Of a DNA stretch of 41,389 nt, positions 9,546 through 19,366 are shown in pieces. Under the pieces are notes generated by a model, which searched no databases, was not told where the DNA came from, and was given only the letters and a program-made list of their open reading frames with translations. The stretch's first letter is position 1. Every line of letters begins with the position of its first letter. Source of the stretch: Balneolaceae bacterium (lineage in GTDB: Bacteria > Bacteroidota > Rhodothermia > Balneolales > Balneolaceae); the NCBI GenBank assembly GCA_007123715.1, contig SKKO01000149.1, positions 1-41,389 of the forward strand. The letters are read 5' to 3'. Made by a program: the position numbers and the translations under genes.

Positions 9546-10853
9546 ATGGAAATCACTTCAGTTGTTATTATAGGGTTTGCCTTTCTGACCGGTTTTTTAA
9601 TTGCGTATGCCATTGGGAAAACGAGGGTAACAAGGCTGGAAGAAAGAAATGAAAATCTCAATTCTGTGTTCAGGGAAAGTTCCGCCAAGCTCGGAAACGA
9701 AACTGCACGGGCCATTGAATCGGAGAAGAATCTGGCTACCCTTAAAGTTGAATTCAATCATCTTCAAGGCAGGCTTGCAGAACAGAAGAATGAGCTTGAA
9801 CATCTTCAACAGCAATTTCGGGATGAGTTTAAAAATCTTGCCAATGAAATACTTGAGGAGAAGTCAAAAAAATTTACCGAGCAGAATCGCGAAAATCTGG
9901 ACCAGCTTCTTAAACCGCTTGGTGAAAAAATCGTGGAATTCAGGAAAAGGGTTGAGGAGACACACAGTGAAGATTTGAAAGGGCGCAGTGCCCTGGATCA
10001 GCACCTGCGAATGCTGCAGGAAATGAATCTAAAAATGAGCGAGGAAGCCAAAAATCTCACAAAAGCTTTAAAAGGAGATACCAAACAACAGGGGAACTGG
10101 GGAGAAGTGATCCTGCAAAGAATTCTCGAAAAATCGGGATTGCGAAAAGGGATCGAGTACCACACTCAGGAAAGTTCTACAACAGAAGACGGCAGACGAC
10201 TGCAGCCCGATGTGATCGTGCAGCTGCCGGATGAAAAAAAACTGGTGATCGATTCAAAGGTTTCACTTACGGCTTATGAAAAATTTTCCTCTGCCGAAGA
10301 ACTGAACGGGCAGGAGGCAGCGTTGAGACAACATATTGCTTCGATCCGTGGGCATGTAAAGAATCTTGCCAGAAAAAATTATGAACAGATTCACGGCTTT
10401 AAAAGCCCTGATTTTGTTTTAATGTTTATACCTATTGAGCCGGCATTTGGTATTGCGATGCAAAATGATCCCGAACTTTATAATGAAGCGTTTGATAAAA
10501 ACATCATCATTGTGAGTCCAACCACACTATTGGCAACTTTGGCCACCATTGAGAATGTGTGGAAGCAGGAGTATCAGAACAGAAACGCGATGGAAATCGC
10601 CAAAAGGGGCGGCCTCCTTTACGACAAATTTGTTGGTTTTGTGGAAGATCTTGAAAAAGTGGGTGAGCGGATCAATCAGACAAGAAAAGAATATCATTCC
10701 GCAATGAACAAACTCACTGAAGGTACAGGAAATCTTGTAGGCCAGGCAGAGAAATTGAGAGATCTTGGTGCAAGTGCATCAAAAAAAATTCCATCTGATG
10801 TTTCAGAGAAGGGTCTTGAACATTTTGCTGAGGATCACTCCTCAGGGGTTTAG
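9546..10853 (+). CDS. rmuC: DNA recombination protein RmuC
   Basis: N-terminal TM, long coiled coil, GNWGEVILQRILEKSGLRKGIEY, PDVIVQLPDEKKLVIDSKVSLTAYE. Confidence 0.94.
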   Translation: MEITSVVIIGFAFLTGFLIAYAIGKTRVTRLEERNENLNSVFRESSAKLGNETARAIESEKNLATLKVEFNHLQGRLAEQKNELEHLQQQFRDEFKNLANEILEEKSKKFTEQNRENLDQLLKPLGEKIVEFRKRVEETHSEDLKGRSALDQHLRMLQEMNLKMSEEAKNLTKALKGDTKQQGNWGEVILQRILEKSGLRKGIEYHTQESSTTEDGRRLQPDVIVQLPDEKKLVIDSKVSLTAYEKFSSAEELNGQEAALRQHIASIRGHVKNLARKNYEQIHGFKSPDFVLMFIPIEPAFGIAMQNDPELYNEAFDKNIIIVSPTTLLATLATIENVWKQEYQNRNAMEIAKRGGLLYDKFVGFVEDLEKVGERINQTRKEYHSAMNKLTEGTGNLVGQAEKLRDLGASASKKIPSDVSEKGLEHFAEDHSSGV

Positions 10854-11741
10854 GGGTACAATTAACGAAGCCAAATCATACCCGTTATGATTGGAAATCG
10901 CAGTATACCAGTTATTATCCCATAACCATGAAACAACGTGATAATCTTCAATTTCAGCAACAAAAAAATCATGAGAGTGAACGCTTTTTTTTACAGCTTC
11001 ATCAAGACGTTTTAACTGTTTATGGGCTCTGATATCGTCTACATCAAACACAAAAACGTAAATCGTTTCACCAATTTCATGTTGTACGTACTCCAATAGG
11101 GGGATTTGATAATTTTCAATAAATTCGGCCATAACAATACCCGCAAACTGCGCACCATCAATAGGGGGTACAGTGAGGTTCAGATTAAAATTTTCGAACA
11201 GGTAGAACTCTGCCTCAGTCACTGTGCCGGCTTGCCACTGAGGCTCTATCAATTGCCCTCCTGTAAGCTGAAAATGATGTGCAGCTATATTTTCAACGAT
11301 AAAAAAGTCAGCCAAAACCTCATCTGCGGTAGTTTGATCAAGCAACCTGATCGTTGTAAATGTAATGATTAAGATTACGGCTGCAGCCGCTAAGTACCGG
11401 ATCACGGATGGAGAATAAATTTTCTTGAAACGGTTTGGTGTTTCTTTCAGCAGTCGTTTTTCGAGCCCTGAGGTAATTTTTTGAGATTCGTTAGCACCGA
11501 CGGTTTCATTAATGGTGGTCAGTTTTTTTAGAATATTTTCTTTCAGATGTTCAGGGGCAGAGTGGCGCGGAAGTCTGCTTTTTAGCATCTCCTTGATGAG
11601 AAGTGCACTCTCATATTCATTCCGTAATTCGGGATGATGTTTTATAAAGTGAAAAAAGGCTGCTTTATCACCATCATTAGCTTCACCATCTATAATAGCT
11701 GGCAAAATCAGCAGAGCTTCCTGATACGTTAAATGTTTCAT
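10842..11741 (-). CDS. Single-TM protein with anti-sigma-factor-like cytoplasmic N-terminus and large extracytoplasmic domain
   Basis: MKHLTYQEALLILPAIIDGEANDGDKAAFFHFIKHHPELRNEYES resembles anti-sigma N-termini; one TM (YLAAAAVILIITFTTIRLL). 3' ends overlap rmuC by 12 bp. Confidence 0.55.
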   Translation of the reverse strand: MKHLTYQEALLILPAIIDGEANDGDKAAFFHFIKHHPELRNEYESALLIKEMLKSRLPRHSAPEHLKENILKKLTTINETVGANESQKITSGLEKRLLKETPNRFKKIYSPSVIRYLAAAAVILIITFTTIRLLDQTTADEVLADFFIVENIAAHHFQLTGGQLIEPQWQAGTVTEAEFYLFENFNLNLTVPPIDGAQFAGIVMAEFIENYQIPLLEYVQHEIGETIYVFVFDVDDIRAHKQLKRLDEAVKKSVHSHDFFVAEIEDYHVVSWLWDNNWYTAISNHNGYDLASLIVPLNP

Positions 11742-11854
11742 AATGAATACTGTGTGTTCATCAGATCAAACAGCAATCGTTTATACAACATTCACATTCT
11801 AAATGGTTAAAATATTTTGTCAGGATATCTTTTAACACATTGGCATGCCATTCA

Positions 11855-12562
11855 TTATTTCAATAAAAGCTTGGCAAAATTTTTCCAGGGATGAGTGACG
11901 GGTGGTTTTGCCTGTAATTCAATTTCTTTTTTGAGAGTGGGATGTTCAAAATTAAGTCCGTATGCATGAAGGGCAATTTTTCCAGGCTTGTTGCTCCCGT
12001 ATTTTTTATCACCCCAAACAGGAAAACCTTCAGAGGATAGCTGTACGCGGATTTGATGAGGCCTTCCTGTAATCAATGAAATCCGAAGCAGGTGCAGGCC
12101 CTGTTCTGATCCCAATTTTTGAAACGTAAGCTCGGCATGTTTAGCATCATTATGGTCTTTACTGACGACTGAACTGATATTTTTTTCACTGTCTTTCATC
12201 AGATAGTGGGAAAGATATTGCTGTTCCGGCGGATTGCCTTCTGCAACTGCAAGGTAAATTTTCTTGACTGTTCGTTTTCTGATTTGGTCACTGAGCCGGG
12301 ATGCAGCTTTTGATGTTTTTGCAAATAACATAATTCCGCTTACGGGTTTGTCCAGCCTGTGCAATAAACCAAGAAACACATTTCCCGGTTTTTTATACTC
12401 TTTTTTCAGGTACATTTTACACAGGTTCAGCAAATCGGGTTTTCCGGTAATATCTTCCTGCGAAAGCAGTCCGGCCGGCTTATTTACCGCAAGCAAATGG
12501 TTGTCTTCATAAATAATTTCTACATCGGGAGTTGTACCGGTAGTTTTCATCGCAGCGGGCAA
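11855..12562 (-). CDS. RluA-family pseudouridine synthase
   Basis: IIYEDNHLLAVNKPAGLLSQ, GLLHRLDKPVSGIMLFAKTSKAA, TGRPHQIRVQLSSEGFPVWGDKKYG. Confidence 0.93.
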   Translation of the reverse strand: MPAAMKTTGTTPDVEIIYEDNHLLAVNKPAGLLSQEDITGKPDLLNLCKMYLKKEYKKPGNVFLGLLHRLDKPVSGIMLFAKTSKAASRLSDQIRKRTVKKIYLAVAEGNPPEQQYLSHYLMKDSEKNISSVVSKDHNDAKHAELTFQKLGSEQGLHLLRISLITGRPHQIRVQLSSEGFPVWGDKKYGSNKPGKIALHAYGLNFEHPTLKKEIELQAKPPVTHPWKNFAKLLLK

Positions 12563-12626
12563 AATCTTTGTGTATTTTTGTTTTTAATTTTAACTGGAAA
12601 TAACCGGTTCAACATACCATAAAATC

Positions 12627-14468
12627 ATGTCTATTTCATTAGCAGATAAGGTGGCCCATTTGCCGGCGTGCCCCGGTGTTTATCAATTTAAAGACAGCAA
12701 GGGGAGTTACCTGTACGTAGGGAAGGCAAAACGGCTGCGGAATCGTGTTCGTTCTTATTTTCAGGAATCTGTCAGCCACGATGGCCGCATCAGGGTTATG
12801 GTAAAAAAAATCCATGATATAGAAGTAATCGTAACCGATTCGGAAGCTGAAGCACTGATTCTGGAAAACACACTGATCAAACGCCATCAGCCGCGTTACA
12901 ATATTATGTACCGGGATGATAAGTCGTACCCGTATGTATGCATAACAAGGGACGAGAGGCCAAGGGTGTATCCGACGAGAACCGTTATGAAGGACGGGAG
13001 TACCTATTTTGGCCCGTACGATCATGTTGGCCACCTTCGCCGTTTGCTGGAAACCATCCGAAAAACCTTTGATCTTTGTACCTGCGCGGTATCTTCAAAA
13101 ATGATTGACAAGACAAGGGGAATGCCTAAATGGCACTCCTGTTTTGATGACTATCTTCAGAATTGTTCAGGTGACTGGGACGCGGAAAAATACCGGACTG
13201 CTATAGAAAAAGTTGAAAAGCTCCTGTCCGGCAAAACAGAAGGTTTAATGCGGGATATAAAAGACGAGATGGAAATTGCATCGCAGGCACTTGCTTTTGA
13301 GCAGGCTGCCAAATTGCGTGACAGCCTGTTATCCATCCAAAAATACAATCAGAAAATGAAGATTGTTGACAGTAAAGATATTAACCGGGATCTCTTCGCC
13401 ATTGAGCCGGATTATGACCTGGGTGAAGCCTGTGGAGTACTTTTTAAAATCAGGGAAGGTAAACTGGTAGGTAAATTTCATCGTTTTCTAAAAAATATTG
13501 ACGGGCTGGGTTTGGATGTTATGATGCAATCTTTTTTGGAAGATTACTACACAGATTCATTAAGCGGCGGTATCGGAACCATCCCGGATGAAGTCTACAT
13601 GAGCCATGAAATGGAAGATGATGAACCGCTCGGGCAATATCTGTGGGAGAAGCACGGTAAAAAGGTACCGTTACATGTTCCCAAAATTGGAGAGAAGAGG
13701 CAGCTCATTCAAATGGCTATTTCCAATGCAAGGCTAAAACTTGGCGAACGCAGAATTGAAAAAGAAAAGGCTGATAAAGACAGAATTCCGAAACCTGTTA
13801 AAGACCTCAAAGAATATCTTTATTTAAGCAGGCTTCCGCGAAGAATTGAGTGCTTTGATAATTCAAATCTGCAGGGAAGTGATCCTGTGGCATCCATGGT
13901 TACATTTCTGGATGGTAAACCGAGAAAAAGCGGTTATAAAAAATTCAGGATAAAAACCGTAGAAGGGCCCGATGATTTTGCATCTATGAAAGAAGTGATA
14001 AAACGGAGATATTCTCGCCTGAAGGCTGAAAAAAAACAACCCCCGGATTTGATTTTGGTTGATGGGGGGAAGGGGCAACTCAATGCGGCTGTTGAGATTT
14101 TACGTGAACTTGGTTACATGGAGAGCTGTGATGTGGCAGGCCTTGCAAAACGGCTTGAAGAGGTCTTTTTACCCGGTAAAAGTGACCCGGTAATGATCCC
14201 CAAAACGTCACCTGCTTTGAAACTACTACAAATGGCCCGTGATGAAGCGCATAGATTTGCTATTACGTATCACAGGAAAAAAAGAAGCCGGCGAACTTTA
14301 AGTACAGAACTGACAAATGTTCCGGGTATCGGGGAAAAAAAAGCCGAAAAATTATTAAAACATTTTGGATCGGTAAAACAAATAAAAGAGACGAAACTTG
14401 AAACTCTTCAGGACTTTTTGGGTAAAAAAACCGGAGAGATGCTTTATCTAACCCTGCACCGGACATGA
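12627..14468 (+). CDS. uvrC: Excinuclease ABC subunit C
   Basis: GIY-YIG domain (LPACPGVYQFKDSKGSYLYVGKAKRLRNRVRSYF), IECFDNSNLQGSDPVASMV, C-terminal helix-hairpin-helix. Confidence 0.97.
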   Translation: MSISLADKVAHLPACPGVYQFKDSKGSYLYVGKAKRLRNRVRSYFQESVSHDGRIRVMVKKIHDIEVIVTDSEAEALILENTLIKRHQPRYNIMYRDDKSYPYVCITRDERPRVYPTRTVMKDGSTYFGPYDHVGHLRRLLETIRKTFDLCTCAVSSKMIDKTRGMPKWHSCFDDYLQNCSGDWDAEKYRTAIEKVEKLLSGKTEGLMRDIKDEMEIASQALAFEQAAKLRDSLLSIQKYNQKMKIVDSKDINRDLFAIEPDYDLGEACGVLFKIREGKLVGKFHRFLKNIDGLGLDVMMQSFLEDYYTDSLSGGIGTIPDEVYMSHEMEDDEPLGQYLWEKHGKKVPLHVPKIGEKRQLIQMAISNARLKLGERRIEKEKADKDRIPKPVKDLKEYLYLSRLPRRIECFDNSNLQGSDPVASMVTFLDGKPRKSGYKKFRIKTVEGPDDFASMKEVIKRRYSRLKAEKKQPPDLILVDGGKGQLNAAVEILRELGYMESCDVAGLAKRLEEVFLPGKSDPVMIPKTSPALKLLQMARDEAHRFAITYHRKKRSRRTLSTELTNVPGIGEKKAEKLLKHFGSVKQIKETKLETLQDFLGKKTGEMLYLTLHRT

Positions 14469-14705
14469 AGTGAATACCCTGCAGGAATTTTGGAAGTGGT
14501 TCAGATAACATGAAAATGTGATAGAATCTCTTTCAACTCTGTAATATTATGTAACAGGTATGATACTAAGCCTGAAAAAACGGCAGTAATTTACCAATGG
14601 CATAAAATATGCTTAAATTTAAATAGAAGCGCTTTCTAAAGCTGAATGTTATTCTTCTGAATGGTGTTAAAGGTTAGAAAGTATTCAATAAATTTGAAAT
14701 GTATT

Positions 14706-15341
14706 ATGAGACTCACTAATAATAACCATATTCCTCAAAACTACGAAACGATGGAAGACCGCGAGCTGGTACATTTATTTCGTAAAAAGGATGATCAACA
14801 CGCTTTTCGTGAACTGATGAATCGCCATCAGGCCAAGGTGTATTCATATATCTTCAGTATGATCCAGAACAGGGAAATTGCCAATGATATCTTCCAGGAG
14901 ACTTTTACCAAGGTAATTACGAAGATGGATGATACATATAACGAACAGGGAAAATGGATCGCCTGGGTTATGAGAATTGCTCATAATGCAACAATTGATC
15001 ATATCAGAAAACAAAAACGTTTTGTCGACGTTACTAGCTCATACGATGAAGAATCAAAAACGGACTTTTACGAAAGATTGCCGGATGAAGATTCTATCGG
15101 GCAACAGGAAAAACTTGAGCTCGATGAATCTACATCAAGTTTATTGAAGCATATAGGGAATTTACCTGAGGAGCAGCGAACGGTGGTTATGTTGAGACAC
15201 TATTATGAAATGCCTTTTAAGGAAATTGCCGAATTGACAGATGTCTCAATCAATACTGCCCTTGGCAGAATGAGGTATGCTTTGATAAATCTTCGTAAAA
15301 TGTTCGATGAAGAACATGAGAAGGAACAAAGCAATATATGA
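14706..15341 (+). CDS. RNA polymerase sigma factor, ECF/sigma-70 family (ORF track begins at 14661)
   Basis: Region 2 (FRELMNRHQAKVYSYIFSMIQNREIANDIFQETFTKV) and region 4 (LPEEQRTVVMLRHYYEMPFKEIAELTDVSINTALGRMRYAL). Confidence 0.92.
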   Translation: MRLTNNNHIPQNYETMEDRELVHLFRKKDDQHAFRELMNRHQAKVYSYIFSMIQNREIANDIFQETFTKVITKMDDTYNEQGKWIAWVMRIAHNATIDHIRKQKRFVDVTSSYDEESKTDFYERLPDEDSIGQQEKLELDESTSSLLKHIGNLPEEQRTVVMLRHYYEMPFKEIAELTDVSINTALGRMRYALINLRKMFDEEHEKEQSNI

Positions 15342-15976
15342 GTAAAAAAGACAATCAAAGCATTACATATATTTACGATGAAATGGATCCCTCTGAAAAA
15401 CTCGAATTCGAGAGGGATCTTACAAATGATAATAACCTTCTTATTGAGGTTGAATCGTTTAAAAAAATTTCAGAAAAACTTTTCGAGCTAAAGCCTGTTC
15501 AGCCGCCATGTGAGCTTAGTGAAGCCATACTGAATGAGGCTGCCATGTTGCGGCAAAAACAAAATTCATATTCATCAGGGCGTTATATGTTCGCTGCCGC
15601 TGCACTCATCATCATCGGGTTTACATCTGGCCTGTTTCTTTTGAATTCAGACGAACCTGCCAGTGAAAATAACACGGGTTCAGCCATGATGAATACTCCG
15701 GAATTCTTTCCAAATTCACCGGGTACAACTTATGAGTTATCAGATCAATCTGTAACAGTCTCGGCCGGTAATGCAATAAATCCTGAAATAAACAGGATAA
15801 AACCATGGGTTGACGAAAATGATGTGATACATTTCTATGACACATTCAGTACATCGAATAATGCCTCTCTCGATTCTATGCTTCAACATAGTTTTCAAAA
15901 ATTAACACCCGTCACTGATCCTGCCCAGTCTAAATCGATTCAGAGACATCTTCATTTAACAGGCGGACGGAGATAA
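15338..15976 (+). CDS. Putative anti-sigma factor (single TM), ATGA-overlapping the sigma gene
   Basis: Starts within the sigma-factor stop (ATGA); N-terminal helical region, TM YMFAAAALIIIGFTSGLFLL, short extracytoplasmic domain. Confidence 0.7.
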   Translation: MSKKDNQSITYIYDEMDPSEKLEFERDLTNDNNLLIEVESFKKISEKLFELKPVQPPCELSEAILNEAAMLRQKQNSYSSGRYMFAAAALIIIGFTSGLFLLNSDEPASENNTGSAMMNTPEFFPNSPGTTYELSDQSVTVSAGNAINPEINRIKPWVDENDVIHFYDTFSTSNNASLDSMLQHSFQKLTPVTDPAQSKSIQRHLHLTGGRR

Positions 15977-16148
15977 AAAAACCGGGTGGCCGTGGTAAGT
16001 TATCGTACGAAAAATTACTGATATTAAACACTTTATCATCCTTTTGGCAATAGTTTTCCACGAACACTGTTAATAACTAATTTTGGTTACGTTTTGTGCG
16101 AGGGTTATATTGATCAAAACTATTTAAACAATAACTCCTGAATTTTAG

Positions 16149-16946
16149 ATGGGAAAAATTATATCTATTGCAAACCAGAAAGGTGGAGTCGGAAAGACCA
16201 CCACAGCAGTGAATCTTGCAGCAAGTCTCGCCGTAATTGAACATCCGACTCTTGTTATAGACATTGATCCTCAAAGTAATTCTACAAGCGGCCTGGGTAT
16301 AGAGCCAAAATCTGTCACAAATTCAATTTATGAAGTTATGGTAGGTGGCCTGGATATCAACGAGACAATTCGTGAAACGGAGTTGCCTTTTTTAGATATC
16401 ATCCCTTCGCATATCAATCTCGTGGGAGCAGAGATTGAAATGATAGACAGAAGCGAACGAGAACGAATCTTATTTAAAGCGATTGACGGGCTGGGTAAAA
16501 AATATGATTTTGTCATCATTGATTGTCCGCCTTCACTTGGATTGTTAACAATCAATGCATTAACCGCTTCCGATGCAGTTCTGATTCCGGTTCAATGTGA
16601 ATATTATGCACTCGAGGGGCTTGGGCAATTGCTGAACACGATAAAGATCGTGAGGCAGCATCTGAACAGGGAACTGGATATCGAAGGCGTTTTGCTGACG
16701 ATGTATGATACCCGTACACGGCTTTCGAACCAAGTGGCTGAAGAAGTAAAGAGATATTTTGACGAACGTGTATTTTCTACCATCATTGCGAGAAATATAC
16801 GTTTGGCTGAGGCACCCAGTTTTGGTAAACCGGCCATTTTATATGACGCAACCAGTGTTGGCGCAAAAAACTATCTCTCATTGGCCAGGGAAATCATTCA
16901 AAAAAACAAGAAGCTTTTTAAATCGAGCCCTGTTCTATCAAAATAA
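16149..16946 (+). CDS. parA: Chromosome partitioning ATPase ParA/Soj
   Basis: [27 protein letters not shown] deviant Walker [32 protein letters not shown]; followed by parB. Confidence 0.96.
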   Translation: MGKIISIANQKGGVGKTTTAVNLAASLAVIEHPTLVIDIDPQSNSTSGLGIEPKSVTNSIYEVMVGGLDINETIRETELPFLDIIPSHINLVGAEIEMIDRSERERILFKAIDGLGKKYDFVIIDCPPSLGLLTINALTASDAVLIPVQCEYYALEGLGQLLNTIKIVRQHLNRELDIEGVLLTMYDTRTRLSNQVAEEVKRYFDERVFSTIIARNIRLAEAPSFGKPAILYDATSVGAKNYLSLAREIIQKNKKLFKSSPVLSK

Positions 16947-16957
16947 ACTGAGTATGT

Positions 16958-17881
16958 ATGTCGAAAAAAGTATTAGGCAGAGGACTGGGAGCATTTTTCC
17001 CTGATTACCGGCAGGAAGATACCGAACAGGACAGTAACAACATTACCAAATCCAAAACTGCCGTTTCATATGACCCGGCCGAGAGGGTCAATGTTGTTCT
17101 GAATATACCTGTTACAGACATAAGGCCAAACCCGCATCAGCCCAGAACCGATTTTAAGGAAGAAGCATTAGACCAGCTTGCTTCGTCTATCCGCAAACAT
17201 GGATTGATTCAGCCTGTTACTGTAAGGTACCTGGGGCAAAAAAGGTTTGAACTCATAAGTGGTGAACGCCGTCTGCGCGCAACCAAAATGGCAGGAATAT
17301 CTGAAATCCCGGCATACATCCGTGAAGCAAATGATGAGGATATCATCTCGTTTGCTCTGATTGAGAATATTCAGCGTGAGGATCTGAATTCCCTGGAAAT
17401 TGCTCTTGGTTATCAGCGATTGATTGATGAGTGTAACTACACACAGTCTGAGGTTGCTGAAAAAGTAGGTAAAAACAGGACAACGGTTACCAATATGCTG
17501 CGTTTGCTTCAGTTACCTGATTTTATTCAGGCAGCTGTGAGGGATGAAAGCATTACCAGCGGCCATGCCCGGAGCCTTGTCAATGTGAAGAGTGAGAAAG
17601 ATCAGCGTCAAATTTTAAAAATGATACTTTCCAGATCATTATCTGTCAGGCAAACAGAAGACCTTGTTAAAAGTTTCGAAAAAAAGAATGAACAAAACTC
17701 ATCATTAAAACAATCTTCTGACCGTGATCCGGTTTTGGATGACCTTTCTAAAAAACTGCGGGCCAAATTAAGCACACGCGTGAACATTAAAACCAAAGCA
17801 AGAGGTGGCGAAATAAGAATTGAGTATTATTCATATGACGATTTGGAACGGATCATTCAGTTATTTGATGAAATGGATTAA
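16958..17881 (+). CDS. parB: Chromosome partitioning protein ParB/Spo0J
   Basis: KKVLGRGLGAFFP, IRPNPHQPRTDF, LISGERRLRATKMAG, FALIENIQREDLNSLEIALGYQRLIDE. Confidence 0.96.
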   Translation: MSKKVLGRGLGAFFPDYRQEDTEQDSNNITKSKTAVSYDPAERVNVVLNIPVTDIRPNPHQPRTDFKEEALDQLASSIRKHGLIQPVTVRYLGQKRFELISGERRLRATKMAGISEIPAYIREANDEDIISFALIENIQREDLNSLEIALGYQRLIDECNYTQSEVAEKVGKNRTTVTNMLRLLQLPDFIQAAVRDESITSGHARSLVNVKSEKDQRQILKMILSRSLSVRQTEDLVKSFEKKNEQNSSLKQSSDRDPVLDDLSKKLRAKLSTRVNIKTKARGGEIRIEYYSYDDLERIIQLFDEMD

Positions 17882-18515
17882 TCTCATCATAATGGCTTTT
17901 TTGATTCAAATTGGTGATCTGGCTGCTCAATACAATATCATCGAACCGGATTATTCCCTGTTACAGAATCGTTATTATCAGGATTATCAACTTTCTCACC
18001 AACTACGCTCATATCAGGAAGATGAAACGGAAACCCAGCGGAATGAATATCCAAGCCCAAAATCTGTTTTATTTAAATCCATGATCATACCCGGATGGGG
18101 GCAAATCGAAAATCGCCAAATTTGGAAAGTACCCATTGTGTATGGGCTTTTTGCCGGTGTGGGTGTATATACATCACACCTGAATTCACAATACCAGGAT
18201 TATCGGGCTGCCTATTATAATGCTGTTCAGGGAGCAGATTCTGATTTGAAGTTCGGCGCCACCCCGGATTATTTGCAAAATGTGAATACAAACCAATTAC
18301 AAAACAACAGGAACACATTGCGTAATCAGCGCGATTTTATGTTTGTTGTGATGGGGCTTGCATACGGACTGAATATCCTTGATGCCTATGTTTATGCCCA
18401 TATGCGCAGTTTTGATGTTTCTGATGACCTTTCCGCACGCACAAAAGTAGAACCCGGGATTCTTGAGTACGGTTCCCCCGGTATTCGCGTTTCAGTAACA
18501 TTATTCAGTAAATAA
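17868..18515 (+). CDS. DUF5683-like membrane-associated protein; start overlaps parB 3' end
   Basis: MKWINLIIMAFLIQIGDLAAQYN signal-like start; SVLFKSMIIPGWGQIENRQIWKVPIVYGLFAGVGVY resembles DUF5683. The annotated 17820 start seems too far upstream. Confidence 0.75.
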   Translation: MKWINLIIMAFLIQIGDLAAQYNIIEPDYSLLQNRYYQDYQLSHQLRSYQEDETETQRNEYPSPKSVLFKSMIIPGWGQIENRQIWKVPIVYGLFAGVGVYTSHLNSQYQDYRAAYYNAVQGADSDLKFGATPDYLQNVNTNQLQNNRNTLRNQRDFMFVVMGLAYGLNILDAYVYAHMRSFDVSDDLSARTKVEPGILEYGSPGIRVSVTLFSK

Positions 18516-18535
18516 ACCATTTAAAGCAAGAGTAA

Positions 18536-19243
18536 ATGACAGCACCAAAATTCTTTTCAGAGCAAAACAAGCCCGTTAACCGGTTTGATGCCGATAGCAA
18601 TCGTGATTTATGGAGTATCTTTAAGGTAATGGGTGAATTTGTAGATGGATACGATACCCTATTGAGAATTGGGCCGTGTATTTCCATTTTTGGTTCAGCA
18701 CGCCTCAAACCCGATACCAAATACTATAACATGGCAGTAGATGCCGCGGCTGCAATTGCCGAGAACGGATTTGGAGTCATTACAGGAGGTGGCCCGGGAA
18801 TTATGGAAGCGGGTAACAAGGGGGCTATTCAGCAAGGGGGTAAATCTGTTGGCCTGGGTATTGATTTGCCACACGAACAGGGAATTAATCCATTTGTGTC
18901 CCCAAAATATGTCATAAATTTTAAATACTTTTTTGTAAGAAAAGTAATGTTTGTGAAATATGCACAGGGTTTTATTGTATTTCCGGGCGGTTTTGGAACA
19001 TTGGATGAATTGTTTGAGACATTAACCCTGATACAAACCGAAAAGATAGTAAGAATCCCGATTGTTATGGTTGGTACAGAATATTGGAATGGGCTTGTAG
19101 AGTGGATCCAGGATAAACTTGTGAAAGACGGTTACATCAGTGATTCCGATACGGATCTGTTCTTTTTGACGGACAGTACAGAAGAAGCTGTTCGTTATGT
19201 ATGTGAATTTTATAAAAACAGGAAGCTTGAACCCAACTTTTAG
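18536..19243 (+). CDS. LOG family / TIGR00730-type Rossmann-fold protein
   Basis: ISIFGSARLKPDTKYY, VITGGGPGIMEAGNKGA, FIVFPGGFGTLDELFETLTLIQTEKI. Confidence 0.92.
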   Translation: MTAPKFFSEQNKPVNRFDADSNRDLWSIFKVMGEFVDGYDTLLRIGPCISIFGSARLKPDTKYYNMAVDAAAAIAENGFGVITGGGPGIMEAGNKGAIQQGGKSVGLGIDLPHEQGINPFVSPKYVINFKYFFVRKVMFVKYAQGFIVFPGGFGTLDELFETLTLIQTEKIVRIPIVMVGTEYWNGLVEWIQDKLVKDGYISDSDTDLFFLTDSTEEAVRYVCEFYKNRKLEPNF

Positions 19244-19366
19244 TCTTTGGAACATTTATTTCAACCTGTTGTACAAAAAAGTGTGAAAAGCCTGATGATT
19301 TTGTATGTAAAATTTCATTAAGTTATTTACGTTTATTCCAAAAGAATCAAAATCAACCAGACAGCA

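Noticed and set aside
16050-16070. Possible parS-like site (ttttccacgaacactg) upstream of parA
   Set aside because: Only about 9 of 16 positions match TGTTCCACGTGAAACA and it is not palindromic; not credible without ParB ChIP.
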